Assembly: GCA_028286345.1 (NCBI GenBank)
Contig: JAQBRT010000003.1
Span: forward strand, 1 to 48,271
Direction: 5' to 3'
From: Candidatus Saccharimonadota bacterium
GTDB lineage: Bacteria; Patescibacteriota; Saccharimonadia; Saccharimonadales; UBA4665
DNA: 48,271 nt
The notes under the pieces are model-generated. The model searched no databases, was not told the DNA's origin, and saw nothing but the letters and a program-made list of their open reading frames with translations. Position numbers and translations under genes: made by a program. This document shows positions 16,322 through 23,935 of the stretch, piece by piece. How positions within the stretch are numbered: the first letter of the stretch is position 1; the number at the start of each line of letters is the position of its first letter.

Positions 16322-16974
16322 TAGAGGCCCAGCTCGCTCAGGGCAGCTGACCAGTCACCTCCCGACTGGTCATGGATCTCGGCCTGGAAAATCGTCATAT
16401 CGGCAGTATGGATGGCTTCAGCCTCGGCTTCCCGGGCGCGCAGTGCCATGATTTCGTGGCTCATGTTCAATACAAACCCAAAGCCACGCCGTGCATAATG
16501 CTGGTAACGATAATCTTCGGTGACCGCTTCTTCCCAGCGCTCCATGATTACCGAGTTCGGGTCGCCGGCTGCCATACCTTTGTCGGCCATTGAAAAGATT
16601 GTTGCTACAACTATTCCACTGCGGTCTTCGTCTGGCTTTGCCGAATCCGCTTCAACATCGTATTCCGTAAAGTGAATACCACTTATTACTTCACTTAAGA
16701 ACGTGCTGCCTTTAGCGCCGTGAACGACCCGTAGCCCAAGGTCAACACCGAGCGAAAAGTTCACATATCCCGGTTTGCTAGGGTCGGCGCAAGCTGGATC
16801 TTGCACATCAACAAGCTCGCAAAACCCAGCGAGTAACCCTTTCCAGGTTCGTTGGCGATAGATATCACTGAGGGTTTCGATATATCTTGCAACTGAAGGG
16901 TGGCGCTGCTGTTCCTTAAAAATAACGCTACTCACGTCTTGTAGGAGTCGTACCGATTGCTCGTTACCTGCCAT
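16321..16974 (-). CDS. Protein of unknown function, coupled to the zincin
   Basis: 217 aa from the ATG of MAGNEQSV. I do not recognise a family. The longer frame to 17013 would start at TTG, but a consensus promoter occupies that stretch, so the inner ATG is favoured. The protein looks soluble and mixed alpha/beta, with helices such as SVARYIETLSDIYRQ and an acidic patch (EADSAKPDEDRS). Its stop overlaps the GTG start of the zincin by one base, so the pair forms an operon and may act together; a substrate or inhibitor relation is possible but unproven. Confidence 0.7.
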   Translation of the reverse strand: MAGNEQSVRLLQDVSSVIFKEQQRHPSVARYIETLSDIYRQRTWKGLLAGFCELVDVQDPACADPSKPGYVNFSLGVDLGLRVVHGAKGSTFLSEVISGIHFTEYDVEADSAKPDEDRSGIVVATIFSMADKGMAAGDPNSVIMERWEEAVTEDYRYQHYARRGFGFVLNMSHEIMALRAREAEAEAIHTADMTIFQAEIHDQSGGDWSAALSELGL

Positions 16975-16984
16975 GTTGCTGCCG

Positions 16985-17013
16985 ATTATAAGCGCTAGCG
17001 GCCGGGCTGGCAA
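16985..17013 (-). promoter_or_regulatory. Promoter of the unknown-zincin operon, overlapping the lysS end
   Basis: TTGCCA (17008-17013), exactly 17 bp, then TATAAT (16985-16990) on the minus strand. The -35 box touches the lysS stop codon. The ATG is 10 nt beyond the -10, so the leader would be about 3-4 nt. Confidence 0.75.
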
Positions 17014-18534
17014 CTAGGAAAATAATTCTGGGTAAATTGTTTTAGTCGTGTCGTCGACTTCGCGGCGCAATTGCGGGAATGGGACGCCTTCGCGGGCAGT
17101 TACGCCCTCTAGTACCCAGAAAAGACGCTCGGAGTATCCAAGGCCACAGGCTGGTGGCATACCGTACTCTAGGGCTTCTACGTAGTCGATGTCTAGCATT
17201 TGGGCTTCGTCATCGCCGGCGTCGCGCAGGGCTTGCTGCTCGGCAAAGCGGTTGAGCTGATCAACCGGGTCATTGAGCTCTGAAAAGGCCTTACACAGCT
17301 CGCTACCACCTAGTAACAGGTTAAATTGCTCAGTAAGTTCCGGGCGCGCTTGCTGCATTTTGGCTAACGGCTGCATGAAAGTTGGGATGTCTACTAAGAA
17401 TGCAGGCCCAGCGATCTCGGTGCGGACTTTCTTCCAGAGTTTGTCGATACCACGGCCCAGGTTGTCTTGCTTTTCAACTTCCAGGTTGCTGGCCTTGAGC
17501 TGTTCTTTGACTTGGTCGATGGTGGTGTTAAAGACATCTATGCCGTATTTTTCTTTGATAACGTCTACAAAACTGACGCGCGGCCACTCTTGGCCATCGG
17601 GTCCAAGGTCAACATCTTGGCCGTTAGCCAATTTGAACTGGCGCGTGCCCCAGGTTTTATCGGCGACAGCGCGGACAAGCTGCTCGGTAAAACGCATGCC
17701 CTGCTCCCAATCAGCGTAGGCCCAGTACCATTCCATGGCGACGTGTTCTGGCAGATGTTCGTCGGAATAGTTTTCGTTCCTAAAACGCGGGCCAATATCG
17801 AAAACTTTTTCGTAGCCGCCTACCAGCAAACGCTTCAATGGCAGTTCGTGGCTGATACGGAGGTAAAACTCCTGGTCTAGGGCGTCCATGTGCGTCACGA
17901 ATGGGTTAGCATCGGCACCACCAGCAGTGTTTTCGAGAACTGGGATGTTTATTTCCACAAAATTGTTTTCTAGGAGGACGTTACGGGTTGTTTGCCAAAA
18001 AGTGCTGCGGCGCAAGTAGCGCTCAAAAACATCTTTATTAGCGTTTGTATCAACGTAGCGGCGGCGTAGGCGCTCTTCTTTGTTAGTAAAGCCGTCCTGG
18101 GCGGATGGCAATGGCCGCAAGCTCTTGGTAAGTAGTTTAAAGCTCTGGACTTCGATTGAAATCTCACCTGTTTGGGTTTTGATAACTGGGCCGTGGGCTT
18201 CTATGAAGTCACCGCTGTCGAGCAGCGGTAATTGGTCAAAGCCGAGCTGGCTTTTGGCTGCATCAAGTGGTGCAACTTTGTCTTGGCCGAGAAATAATTG
18301 CAGCTGGCCGCTTTGGTCGCGGATAACCACAAAAGCGATCTTGCCAAATTTGCGAATACCAACAACGCGGCCAACAACCGATACTTCCTGGCCTTGCAGT
18401 TCGTCGAAATGGCCGGAGATGTCATTTAAAACGTGGCTGCGTTCGGCCTGGGCCGGGTATGGGTTTACGCCAAGTTTCTTTATGTCTTCGAGTTTACGGA
18501 CACGTTCGTCACGGAGTTCTTTAAGCGTTGCCAT
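17014..18534 (-). CDS. lysS: Lysyl-tRNA synthetase (class II)
   Basis: 506 aa. An N-terminal OB-fold anticodon-binding domain (about residues 50-140, VVGRVVGIRKFGKIAFVVIRD) precedes the class II catalytic core. Motif 2 is in FDIGPRFRNENYSDEHLPEH and motif 3 in ACGLGYSERLFWVLEG. The loop GGADANPFVTHMDALDQEFYLRIS is typical of LysRS. Motif 3 reads GYSERL where most LysRS have GIDRL; the arginine is kept. The -10 TATACT lies 10 nt before the ATG, with AGGGG between them. It is downstream of greA on the same strand with a 36-nt gap. Confidence 0.97.
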   Translation of the reverse strand: MATLKELRDERVRKLEDIKKLGVNPYPAQAERSHVLNDISGHFDELQGQEVSVVGRVVGIRKFGKIAFVVIRDQSGQLQLFLGQDKVAPLDAAKSQLGFDQLPLLDSGDFIEAHGPVIKTQTGEISIEVQSFKLLTKSLRPLPSAQDGFTNKEERLRRRYVDTNANKDVFERYLRRSTFWQTTRNVLLENNFVEINIPVLENTAGGADANPFVTHMDALDQEFYLRISHELPLKRLLVGGYEKVFDIGPRFRNENYSDEHLPEHVAMEWYWAYADWEQGMRFTEQLVRAVADKTWGTRQFKLANGQDVDLGPDGQEWPRVSFVDVIKEKYGIDVFNTTIDQVKEQLKASNLEVEKQDNLGRGIDKLWKKVRTEIAGPAFLVDIPTFMQPLAKMQQARPELTEQFNLLLGGSELCKAFSELNDPVDQLNRFAEQQALRDAGDDEAQMLDIDYVEALEYGMPPACGLGYSERLFWVLEGVTAREGVPFPQLRREVDDTTKTIYPELFS

Positions 18535-18544
18535 AATTGCCCCT

Positions 18545-18550
18545 AGTATA
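18545..18550 (-). promoter_or_regulatory. -10 box of lysS
   Basis: TATACT on the minus strand, 10 nt before the lysS ATG. The sequence between is AGGGGCAATT, almost the same as at proS. Confidence 0.55.
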
Positions 18551-18570
18551 CCGAAATAACGGTACGGCGG

Positions 18571-19026
18571 CTAGCCGATTGCGACAACTTCATAAGAAGT
18601 TATATCAACAGGGGTCTTGATTTCGACGAGTTCACCGACTTTTTTACCAAGCAAGGCTTGGCCAATTGGTGATTCGTCGGAGATTTTGCCGCTTAGCGGG
18701 TCGGCTTCTACTGTGCCAACGATCTGGAACTCTTTGGTCTTAGCGCCACCTTTAAGCTTTACCTGCGAGCCAAGTTGGACTTTAACACCGGTTGGCTTCT
18801 TAATGACTTCTACATTAGCCAAGATGACTTCGATCTCGGCAATACGGGATTCATTGCGCTCTTGGTCGGAGCGGGCAGACTGGTATTCGGCGTTTTCTGA
18901 GAGGTCACCAAATTCGCGGGCAGTCTTAATAGCTTCAGCGATGGCGCTGCGTTCGCCAATAAGTGTCTGAAGCTCTTGTTTTAGCTCGTCGACCCCGGCT
19001 TGGGTTAAGCGGAAATGCTTCTTCAT
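18571..19026 (-). CDS. greA: Transcription elongation factor GreA
   Basis: Rescues backtracked RNA polymerase by stimulating transcript cleavage. The N-terminal coiled coil carries the acidic tip FGDLSENAEY (D41, E44), and the C-terminal FKBP-like domain ends with SPIGQALLGKKVGELVEI. At 151 aa it is slightly short but complete. The ATG follows AGGAGGG at about 12 nt, longer spacing than usual. A TATAAT box at 19111-19116 gives a leader of roughly 80 nt. Confidence 0.97.
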   Translation of the reverse strand: MKKHFRLTQAGVDELKQELQTLIGERSAIAEAIKTAREFGDLSENAEYQSARSDQERNESRIAEIEVILANVEVIKKPTGVKVQLGSQVKLKGGAKTKEFQIVGTVEADPLSGKISDESPIGQALLGKKVGELVEIKTPVDITSYEVVAIG

Positions 19027-19110
19027 AGTCTTAGGATTCCCTCCTTAGTTTGCACATTCTGATCTGTTACTCGCTTCTCTGCATCCGTATCTGTATGAGC
19101 TGATGCGCCC

Positions 19111-19116
19111 ATTATA
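19111..19116 (-). promoter_or_regulatory. -10 box of greA with an ~80-nt leader
   Basis: TATAAT on the minus strand, upstream of greA. The leader includes a possible GCATC/GATGC hairpin before the ribosome site. The -35 is weak. Confidence 0.5.
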
Positions 19117-19128
19117 GAACGACGCTTG

Positions 19129-20379
19129 TTAAATACCTAGTGTTTTAAGTAGTTCGGCTCTTGAGACCATACTTGCCTCTGCTGATGTACGGGCTTTGAG
19201 CTCGTAATTACCCGCAGCGACGGTCTTATCGCTAATCACAACGCGATATGGGATTCCCATTAAGTCGGCGTCAGCGAACTTTTCTCCCGGGCGCAATGCT
19301 CGGTCGTCATATAATACGTCAAGATTCTTGTCTGTCAACTCTTTATATAGCTCATCGGCGGCTTTTAGGGTGTCTTCACTCTCGCCAAGCCGGGCAATGT
19401 ATACCGTAGCCGGAGCAATCGAAGCGGGCCAAACCAGGCCTTTTTCATCCGAAAACTTCTCGGCCACTACGCCCATTAAACGGGTAATGCCAATACCGTA
19501 GGAGCCGAGGTGCACAAATTGCTTCTCGCCTGCCTCATTAGTAAAGGCAAAGTCGGTGTCTTGGCTTTTTTGGGTGCCAAAGTTAAAAATATTGCCAACT
19601 TCGGCGCTTTTAACTTTTTCGAGTTCATCGCGGGCAATGCCGAGTTTGGACAGTGTTTCGTCATCTAAAACTTCTTCGTTAATGGCAATATTCTTGCCGC
19701 GGTGCAGGTAAATTACGTCTTCGCCGGCGTCACAGATGGTCTGAAACTCGTGGCTAAACTGAGTGAAAGCCCCGCCGCTGGCAAAAGTTACGTAGGTGTC
19801 CTCGCCGATACCGACGCGGTCAAAAACGCGGTTGTAGGCTTCGATGGTGGCTTGGTAAAAAGCTTCGTGCTGCTCGGCATTAACGCTACAAGAATACATG
19901 TCTTTCATGACGAATTCGCGGCCACGCATAATACCGCTCTTGGCGCGCAGTTCGTTGCGCATTTTAGTCTGGAACTGGTAGACCTTGATCGGCAGGTCTT
20001 TATAGCTGCTGAGGTGCTGTTTGACCATTTCGATGATGGCTTCCTCGTGGGACCAGCCAAAACCAACCTCGGTGCCGTCTTTGAGCTTGGACTTAAACCA
20101 GATATCAACGACGACGTCATCCCAACGTCCGGTATTTTCCCAGGTATCTTTGCGCTGGAGGCTGCTCATAATTAGTTCTTGGCCACCGATGGCATTCATT
20201 TCTTCGCGGACAATCTGCTTAATTTTTTCGAGTACCCGCAGGCCCATAGGCGTATAGGCGTAAACGCCGGCCATGACTTTATACACAAAGCCAGCCTTAA
20301 TTAGAAGCTGGGCGTTCTTAGATGTTTCGTCAGCTGGTACGGTTTTACTAGTTTTCGTGAAAAGTTGTGAAAGTCTCAT
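19129..20379 (-). CDS. proS: Prolyl-tRNA synthetase, compact form lacking the editing insertion
   Basis: 416 aa, against about 570 aa for the common bacterial ProRS. Motif 1 region RVLEKIKQIVREEMN, motif 2 KMRNELRAKSGIMRGREFVMKDMYS and motif 3 GSYGIGITRLMG are intact, and an anticodon-binding domain closes the protein. Between FSHEFQTICDAGED and the later VGNIFNFGT there are only about 50 residues, where other ProRS hold the ~180-residue INS domain that hydrolyses Ala-tRNA-Pro. The enzyme should charge proline but cannot edit in cis. A TACAAT box is 10 nt before the ATG with GGGGAG between them. Confidence 0.96.
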   Translation of the reverse strand: MRLSQLFTKTSKTVPADETSKNAQLLIKAGFVYKVMAGVYAYTPMGLRVLEKIKQIVREEMNAIGGQELIMSSLQRKDTWENTGRWDDVVVDIWFKSKLKDGTEVGFGWSHEEAIIEMVKQHLSSYKDLPIKVYQFQTKMRNELRAKSGIMRGREFVMKDMYSCSVNAEQHEAFYQATIEAYNRVFDRVGIGEDTYVTFASGGAFTQFSHEFQTICDAGEDVIYLHRGKNIAINEEVLDDETLSKLGIARDELEKVKSAEVGNIFNFGTQKSQDTDFAFTNEAGEKQFVHLGSYGIGITRLMGVVAEKFSDEKGLVWPASIAPATVYIARLGESEDTLKAADELYKELTDKNLDVLYDDRALRPGEKFADADLMGIPYRVVISDKTVAAGNYELKARTSAEASMVSRAELLKTLGI

Positions 20380-20389
20380 AATCTCCCCT

Positions 20390-20395
20390 ATTGTA
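20390..20395 (-). promoter_or_regulatory. -10 box of proS
   Basis: TACAAT on the minus strand, 10 nt before the proS ATG, just past the stop of the CPBP protease gene. The intervening bases are AGGGGAGATT. Confidence 0.55.
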
Positions 20396-20397
20396 CG

Positions 20398-21156
20398 CTA
20401 GCGGCCACCGAAGACAAAGAGCGCAAAAAAGGCGATGCTATTTTTGATAGCGTGCAGCGTGATACTAGCCCACAAACTGCCGGTTTTTTCACGCAGGTAA
20501 ATCAGCACCAGGCTCAGTACAAACGTATCAATAAAACCAATCCACAGCAGCCCGCTGGCACCACCTTCCGGCAAGTGGGCGGCAGCAAAGATTAAGCTGG
20601 TGGCCAGCACAGCCCCAAGGCCGGGCATAAGTTTTTTAAGGCTGGAGTACAGGAAACCACGGACCATGATTTCTTCGGCTAGTGGCGGCAAGACTGCCAA
20701 GCTAATAAAAGTCATGATCATTTGTAGTGGGCCATGAACGCTAACAAAACCAATTTGCTGTTCCTGGTTGACGTTCAGGCCATGGATAAACGACGTTGCA
20801 CCACTGACTACCAACAAATAGATAACATAGTAAAATGGCGCGGCGATAAAGCCCGCTGCAATGTCTTTAAGGCGCGGGCGGTGCAAGCCAATACTCCCCC
20901 ACCCCTGTTTATAATGCTGAATAAAGCGATAGATAGCGCCGATTGTTAGCGCCTCGGCAAGCAGCACAAATACAAATTGAGCAGCGACCGAGTTGGACAG
21001 CCAGTTAATAGTCCGGTCGTGTGACCAATGAAATAAGGTTGGGTAAATTGATAGCGCGACCCCGGCGACGATCTGCGCTGCATAAAAGACCGCCAGTGCG
21101 TAGAAAATTGCCCAGAACGGATTCCAGGGTACCTGCTTAGAAGAATCGGTGGACAT
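20398..21156 (-). CDS. CPBP family intramembrane metalloprotease (CAAX/Abi type)
   Basis: About 252 aa with six to eight membrane helices. The family's catalytic motif AEEIMVRGFLYSSL (EExxxR at about residues 161-166) is present, with a second motif around FAAAHLPEG and the third His in SITLHAIKNS. The start was set at the ATG at 21156; two TTG codons just upstream are less likely. It overlaps the rseP end by 20 nt, so the two membrane proteases are translated from one message. Family members cleave within membranes and in some bacteria give immunity to bacteriocins; the substrate here is unknown. Confidence 0.88.
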   Translation of the reverse strand: MSTDSSKQVPWNPFWAIFYALAVFYAAQIVAGVALSIYPTLFHWSHDRTINWLSNSVAAQFVFVLLAEALTIGAIYRFIQHYKQGWGSIGLHRPRLKDIAAGFIAAPFYYVIYLLVVSGATSFIHGLNVNQEQQIGFVSVHGPLQMIMTFISLAVLPPLAEEIMVRGFLYSSLKKLMPGLGAVLATSLIFAAAHLPEGGASGLLWIGFIDTFVLSLVLIYLREKTGSLWASITLHAIKNSIAFFALFVFGGR

Positions 21157-22306
21157 CAACAAAGGTTATAGCAATTACCAAGCTGATCAACAATACAAAG
21201 CCGATGACGTTGACGAGCTCTTCGGTACGGGCCGAAAGCGGGCGCTTTAAGGCCCGGGCAGCCAGGGTGATCCATAGCCGCCCGCCATCAAGCGCCGGGA
21301 TTGGCAGGATGTTCATAATGGCCAGGGTTAACGAAATAATGCCAATGATTAGCAACATGTACTGGTAACCGAGGGCGCTGCCGCTCTGCAAGATAACGAA
21401 AATGCCAACTGGGCCAGAAACCTGGCTAGACGCTGTTTGCTGGCCGTGCTGCCTGGCTGCGGTATTGCCCGTTACGGCACCAGCAAGCAGGCTGCCAAGC
21501 CCAGCCAATGCGTGTCCCAGCCCCTGGAACGTTAAGGCTGTAATCTGGGCGCTAAAGCCCAAGGCAACGATTGGCGCCGACCAGGTCGACTTTTGCAGGA
21601 CGAAGTCGCTTGGAGAGATACCCAGGTAGCCAACCGGGTGGGCAGTTTTTTTGCTGGCCTCGACTACTTTTGCGCTATTGAGCGTCAAGGTAGCTTTGTT
21701 GTCTTGCCCGCCGCGCTCATAAAAAACGTAGACCGTTTTGCCGGCAAAACTTTTAGTAATAGCTGGCAGTGTTTTTGAACTGGTAACACCTACTGGGCTG
21801 TAGCCGGGCAGCTGTAATGCCCGCAAATTGTCAGCCGCTTTAAGGCCGGCCTTGGCGGCTGGCGAGCCGGGCTCCACATAGCCAACCAGCACTTCTTGTT
21901 TGGTAACAGCTGTGTCTTTGGCGACCGTATATTGGTTGTCGATCAGTTTTGGCATACCAAGCAAGGCGACAATTGTCAGTAGTACAAAGGCTGTGAGCAA
22001 GTTCATGACAACACCGGCACCCATGATTTTGGTCTTTACCCACAGCGATGCGGCACCAAAGCTGCCCGGCTCGGTGTCGCTGTCGTGCTCACCTTTGAGC
22101 TTGACGAAGCCGCCGAGCGGCAGCAAGTTAATCGTAAAGTTCCAGCCGCCTTTGGTTTTGTGCTTATAAAGGCGTGGCGGGAAAAAGATACCAAACTCTT
22201 CAACTTCGACACCGCCGCGGCGGGCCATAATAAAATGCCCAAATTCATGGATCACGACCAGGCCGATAAATAAGATAAGGCCGATAACTAACAGCAGTAC
22301 AGACAT
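21137..22306 (-). CDS. rseP: Site-2 protease RseP family (M50)
   Basis: 389 aa. Zinc motif HEFGH at residues 20-24 lies in the first membrane helix, and the third ligand motif NILPIPALDGGRLW is near the C-terminus. A central PDZ domain (about 130-215, VEPGSPAAKAGLKAADNLRAL) lies between membrane helices. Such enzymes perform regulated intramembrane proteolysis, for example of anti-sigma factors, or clear signal peptides. No anti-sigma factor is visible in this window. An extended -10 (TGGTACAAT) lies 8 nt before the ATG, so the message should be leaderless. Confidence 0.94.
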   Translation of the reverse strand: MSVLLLVIGLILFIGLVVIHEFGHFIMARRGGVEVEEFGIFFPPRLYKHKTKGGWNFTINLLPLGGFVKLKGEHDSDTEPGSFGAASLWVKTKIMGAGVVMNLLTAFVLLTIVALLGMPKLIDNQYTVAKDTAVTKQEVLVGYVEPGSPAAKAGLKAADNLRALQLPGYSPVGVTSSKTLPAITKSFAGKTVYVFYERGGQDNKATLTLNSAKVVEASKKTAHPVGYLGISPSDFVLQKSTWSAPIVALGFSAQITALTFQGLGHALAGLGSLLAGAVTGNTAARQHGQQTASSQVSGPVGIFVILQSGSALGYQYMLLIIGIISLTLAIMNILPIPALDGGRLWITLAARALKRPLSARTEELVNVIGFVLLISLVIAITFVDVHRFF

Positions 22307-22314
22307 GTCTGTCT

Positions 22315-22323
22315 ATTGTACCA
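22315..22323 (-). promoter_or_regulatory. Extended -10 of rseP, leaderless
   Basis: TGG-TACAAT on the minus strand, 8 nt before the ATG at 22306, with no ribosome site between. Confidence 0.6.
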
Positions 22324-22388
22324 AAAATCTTACAGATAATCCGGCAACTTCTAGTTAAGATGAATGTGATAAATAAGGAGATCCGCAT

Positions 22389-22613
22389 ATGGCCCATGTT
22401 ATTGAAAGCCGCGAACCCGTAGTTATTGATGACCGCGATGAACACGTACATATGGTAGAAGACCGTGGTAGCAACACCGGCGTTATTATCGCCGTTGTCG
22501 TACTGCTCCTATTACTCTTGCTGCTCTTTGGCGGCTCCCGCCTCTTTGGTGGTGGCGGTGGTGGCTCTACCAATGTGACTGTCCCTACTCCATCGACTAG
22601 CACCGGAAAGTAG
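22389..22613 (+). CDS. Small single-pass membrane protein with oligo-Leu helix and Gly run
   Basis: 74 aa. Residues 1-30 are charged and His-rich, then comes one hydrophobic segment (VIIAVVVLLLLLLLLFGG), a short FGGGGGG hinge and a Thr/Ser/Pro tail. AAGGAG sits 8 nt before the ATG, so translation is well supported. The gene stands alone on the plus strand between divergent rseP and convergent frr. I recognise no family. The design suggests a small bitopic membrane protein; function unknown. Confidence 0.75.
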   Translation: MAHVIESREPVVIDDRDEHVHMVEDRGSNTGVIIAVVVLLLLLLLLFGGSRLFGGGGGGSTNVTVPTPSTSTGK

Positions 22614-22615
22614 GC

Positions 22616-23179
22616 CTAAATTGTCATTATTTCGGCTTCTTTGGCTCTTGCAGCAGCTTCGGCTTTTCCTCGAGCGTCATTCATCGAATCGTCGACTTGT
22701 TTCTCTAGTCGCTTCGCGTCGTCTTCGCCTAGCTCTTTCTCTTTTTTGGATTTGGCGATGGCATCGAGCGCGTCGTGGCGCACACCCCGTAAGCTAACCA
22801 TACATTCTTCTTGCTTCTGGCCTACTTGCTTGGCAAGGTCGCGCCGGCGTTCTTCGTTGAGCGGTGGTACCGGTACGCGGATAACACGCCCGTCGTCGGT
22901 AGGGTTGAGGCCAAGTGACGGGTTGTTGCGGATTGCCGTAGCAATAGCGGCGACGTTACTGGGGTCAAAAGGGCTAATTTGGATAAGTTGGGCTTCTGGC
23001 GTGGTGACAGTTGCAACCTGGTTTAGTGGCATTGGCGTGCCGTAGGCTTCAACCGTTACACTATCAAGCATGCTCGGATGGGCACGGCCGGTGCGTAATT
23101 TTTTAAGCTCTGCCTCAAAGTGCCCGAGGGCGGTGGCAAATTTGTTCTTAGCTTGGTCAACAACTTGGGTTGGGTTCAT
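22616..23179 (-). CDS. frr: Ribosome recycling factor
   Basis: 187 aa. With EF-G it splits post-termination ribosomes. The two-domain pattern is visible: a helical domain starting LRTGRAHPSMLDSVTVEAYGTPMPLNQVATV, and a C-terminal three-helix bundle with PPLNEERRRDLAKQVGQ. The ATG follows AAGGA six nt upstream. It lies 29 nt below the stop of an unknown gene, itself below tsf and rpsB: the classic rpsB-tsf-(pyrH)-frr order, but with an unknown gene where pyrH often sits. Confidence 0.97.
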   Translation of the reverse strand: MNPTQVVDQAKNKFATALGHFEAELKKLRTGRAHPSMLDSVTVEAYGTPMPLNQVATVTTPEAQLIQISPFDPSNVAAIATAIRNNPSLGLNPTDDGRVIRVPVPPLNEERRRDLAKQVGQKQEECMVSLRGVRHDALDAIAKSKKEKELGEDDAKRLEKQVDDSMNDARGKAEAAARAKEAEIMTI

Positions 23180-23208
23180 GGAGGTCCTTATTTATAAGCT
23201 CTATTTTA

Positions 23209-23898
23209 CTACGAGCGGCCGCGATCGGCGTAACTACGCGGCACGTTGGCCGTGCGAACACCGCTGCTCCGCGAGCCCACGCCAGTATATGCCTGGGCCT
23301 GGAACTTATAGGCGCTGTCACTAACTGCGGGCTGCATAACAACACGGGCTACTGCTAGGCCGCCATATGATTCAATTAGTTGCTGCTGATACTTAATACG
23401 CCCGGTTTCATTTGTTGAAAAACGGAATGGTACTGGCGCGAGATATACTTCGCTCCTAACAGCGTGACCACCTTGCCCACGAACCTGGACGGTGTAGTCC
23501 AGTGCAAATCCGACAGTGAGGGCACGAAGAATATGCTCGTTCACTTGATTGTGCTGTTGCTTGACTGCAAAACGCTTACCTTCGTTACTGCGCACAACGC
23601 CCCGCTCTTTAGAAGTGAGAAGCATGTCATAGGGGCTTTCAAGCGGGGTGAGGACCACGTTTGCCAAAGGACCAACAAAATCTTTTGGCTGCATTAAGCG
23701 GGCCAATGGTTGGCGTGCTGCCCAATCATGGAAGCTAAAAATGCCACCGACAAGGTCCATTTTTTCGTTGGGCTCGGGCAGTGTCAATTCATGAATGCCG
23801 GCAACTATCTCATGGGCATGGTTAGTTTCAAAGTTCGCAAGTTCTTGTAGTGGGAGAGTGATTTGCCCAGGGTGCAGGGTTTCTGGCGTAGTTATCAT
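23209..23898 (-). CDS. Protein of unknown function between tsf and frr
   Basis: 229 aa, no family recognised. No signal peptide or membrane helix is clear. The C-terminal third is notable: VGSRSSGVRTANVPRSYADR is Arg/Ser-rich and basic, which might suggest nucleic-acid binding (inference only). It occupies the place where pyrH commonly lies in the rpsB-tsf-frr neighbourhood but bears no kinase motif. It has its own near-consensus promoter reaching into the tsf stop codon, so it is expressed apart from rpsB-tsf. The ATG is 8 nt beyond the -10. Confidence 0.7.
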   Translation of the reverse strand: MITTPETLHPGQITLPLQELANFETNHAHEIVAGIHELTLPEPNEKMDLVGGIFSFHDWAARQPLARLMQPKDFVGPLANVVLTPLESPYDMLLTSKERGVVRSNEGKRFAVKQQHNQVNEHILRALTVGFALDYTVQVRGQGGHAVRSEVYLAPVPFRFSTNETGRIKYQQQLIESYGGLAVARVVMQPAVSDSAYKFQAQAYTGVGSRSSGVRTANVPRSYADRGRS

Positions 23899-23906
23899 GA
23901 TGGGCG

Positions 23907-23935
23907 ATTATAGGCCTATGCGTTTGCTTAGGCAA
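23907..23935 (-). promoter_or_regulatory. Promoter of the unknown gene, overlapping the tsf end
   Basis: TTGCCT (23930-23935), exactly 17 bp, then TATAAT (23907-23912) on the minus strand. The -35 overlaps the tsf stop codon. The start codon is 8 nt from the -10, so the mRNA should be leaderless. Confidence 0.75.
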
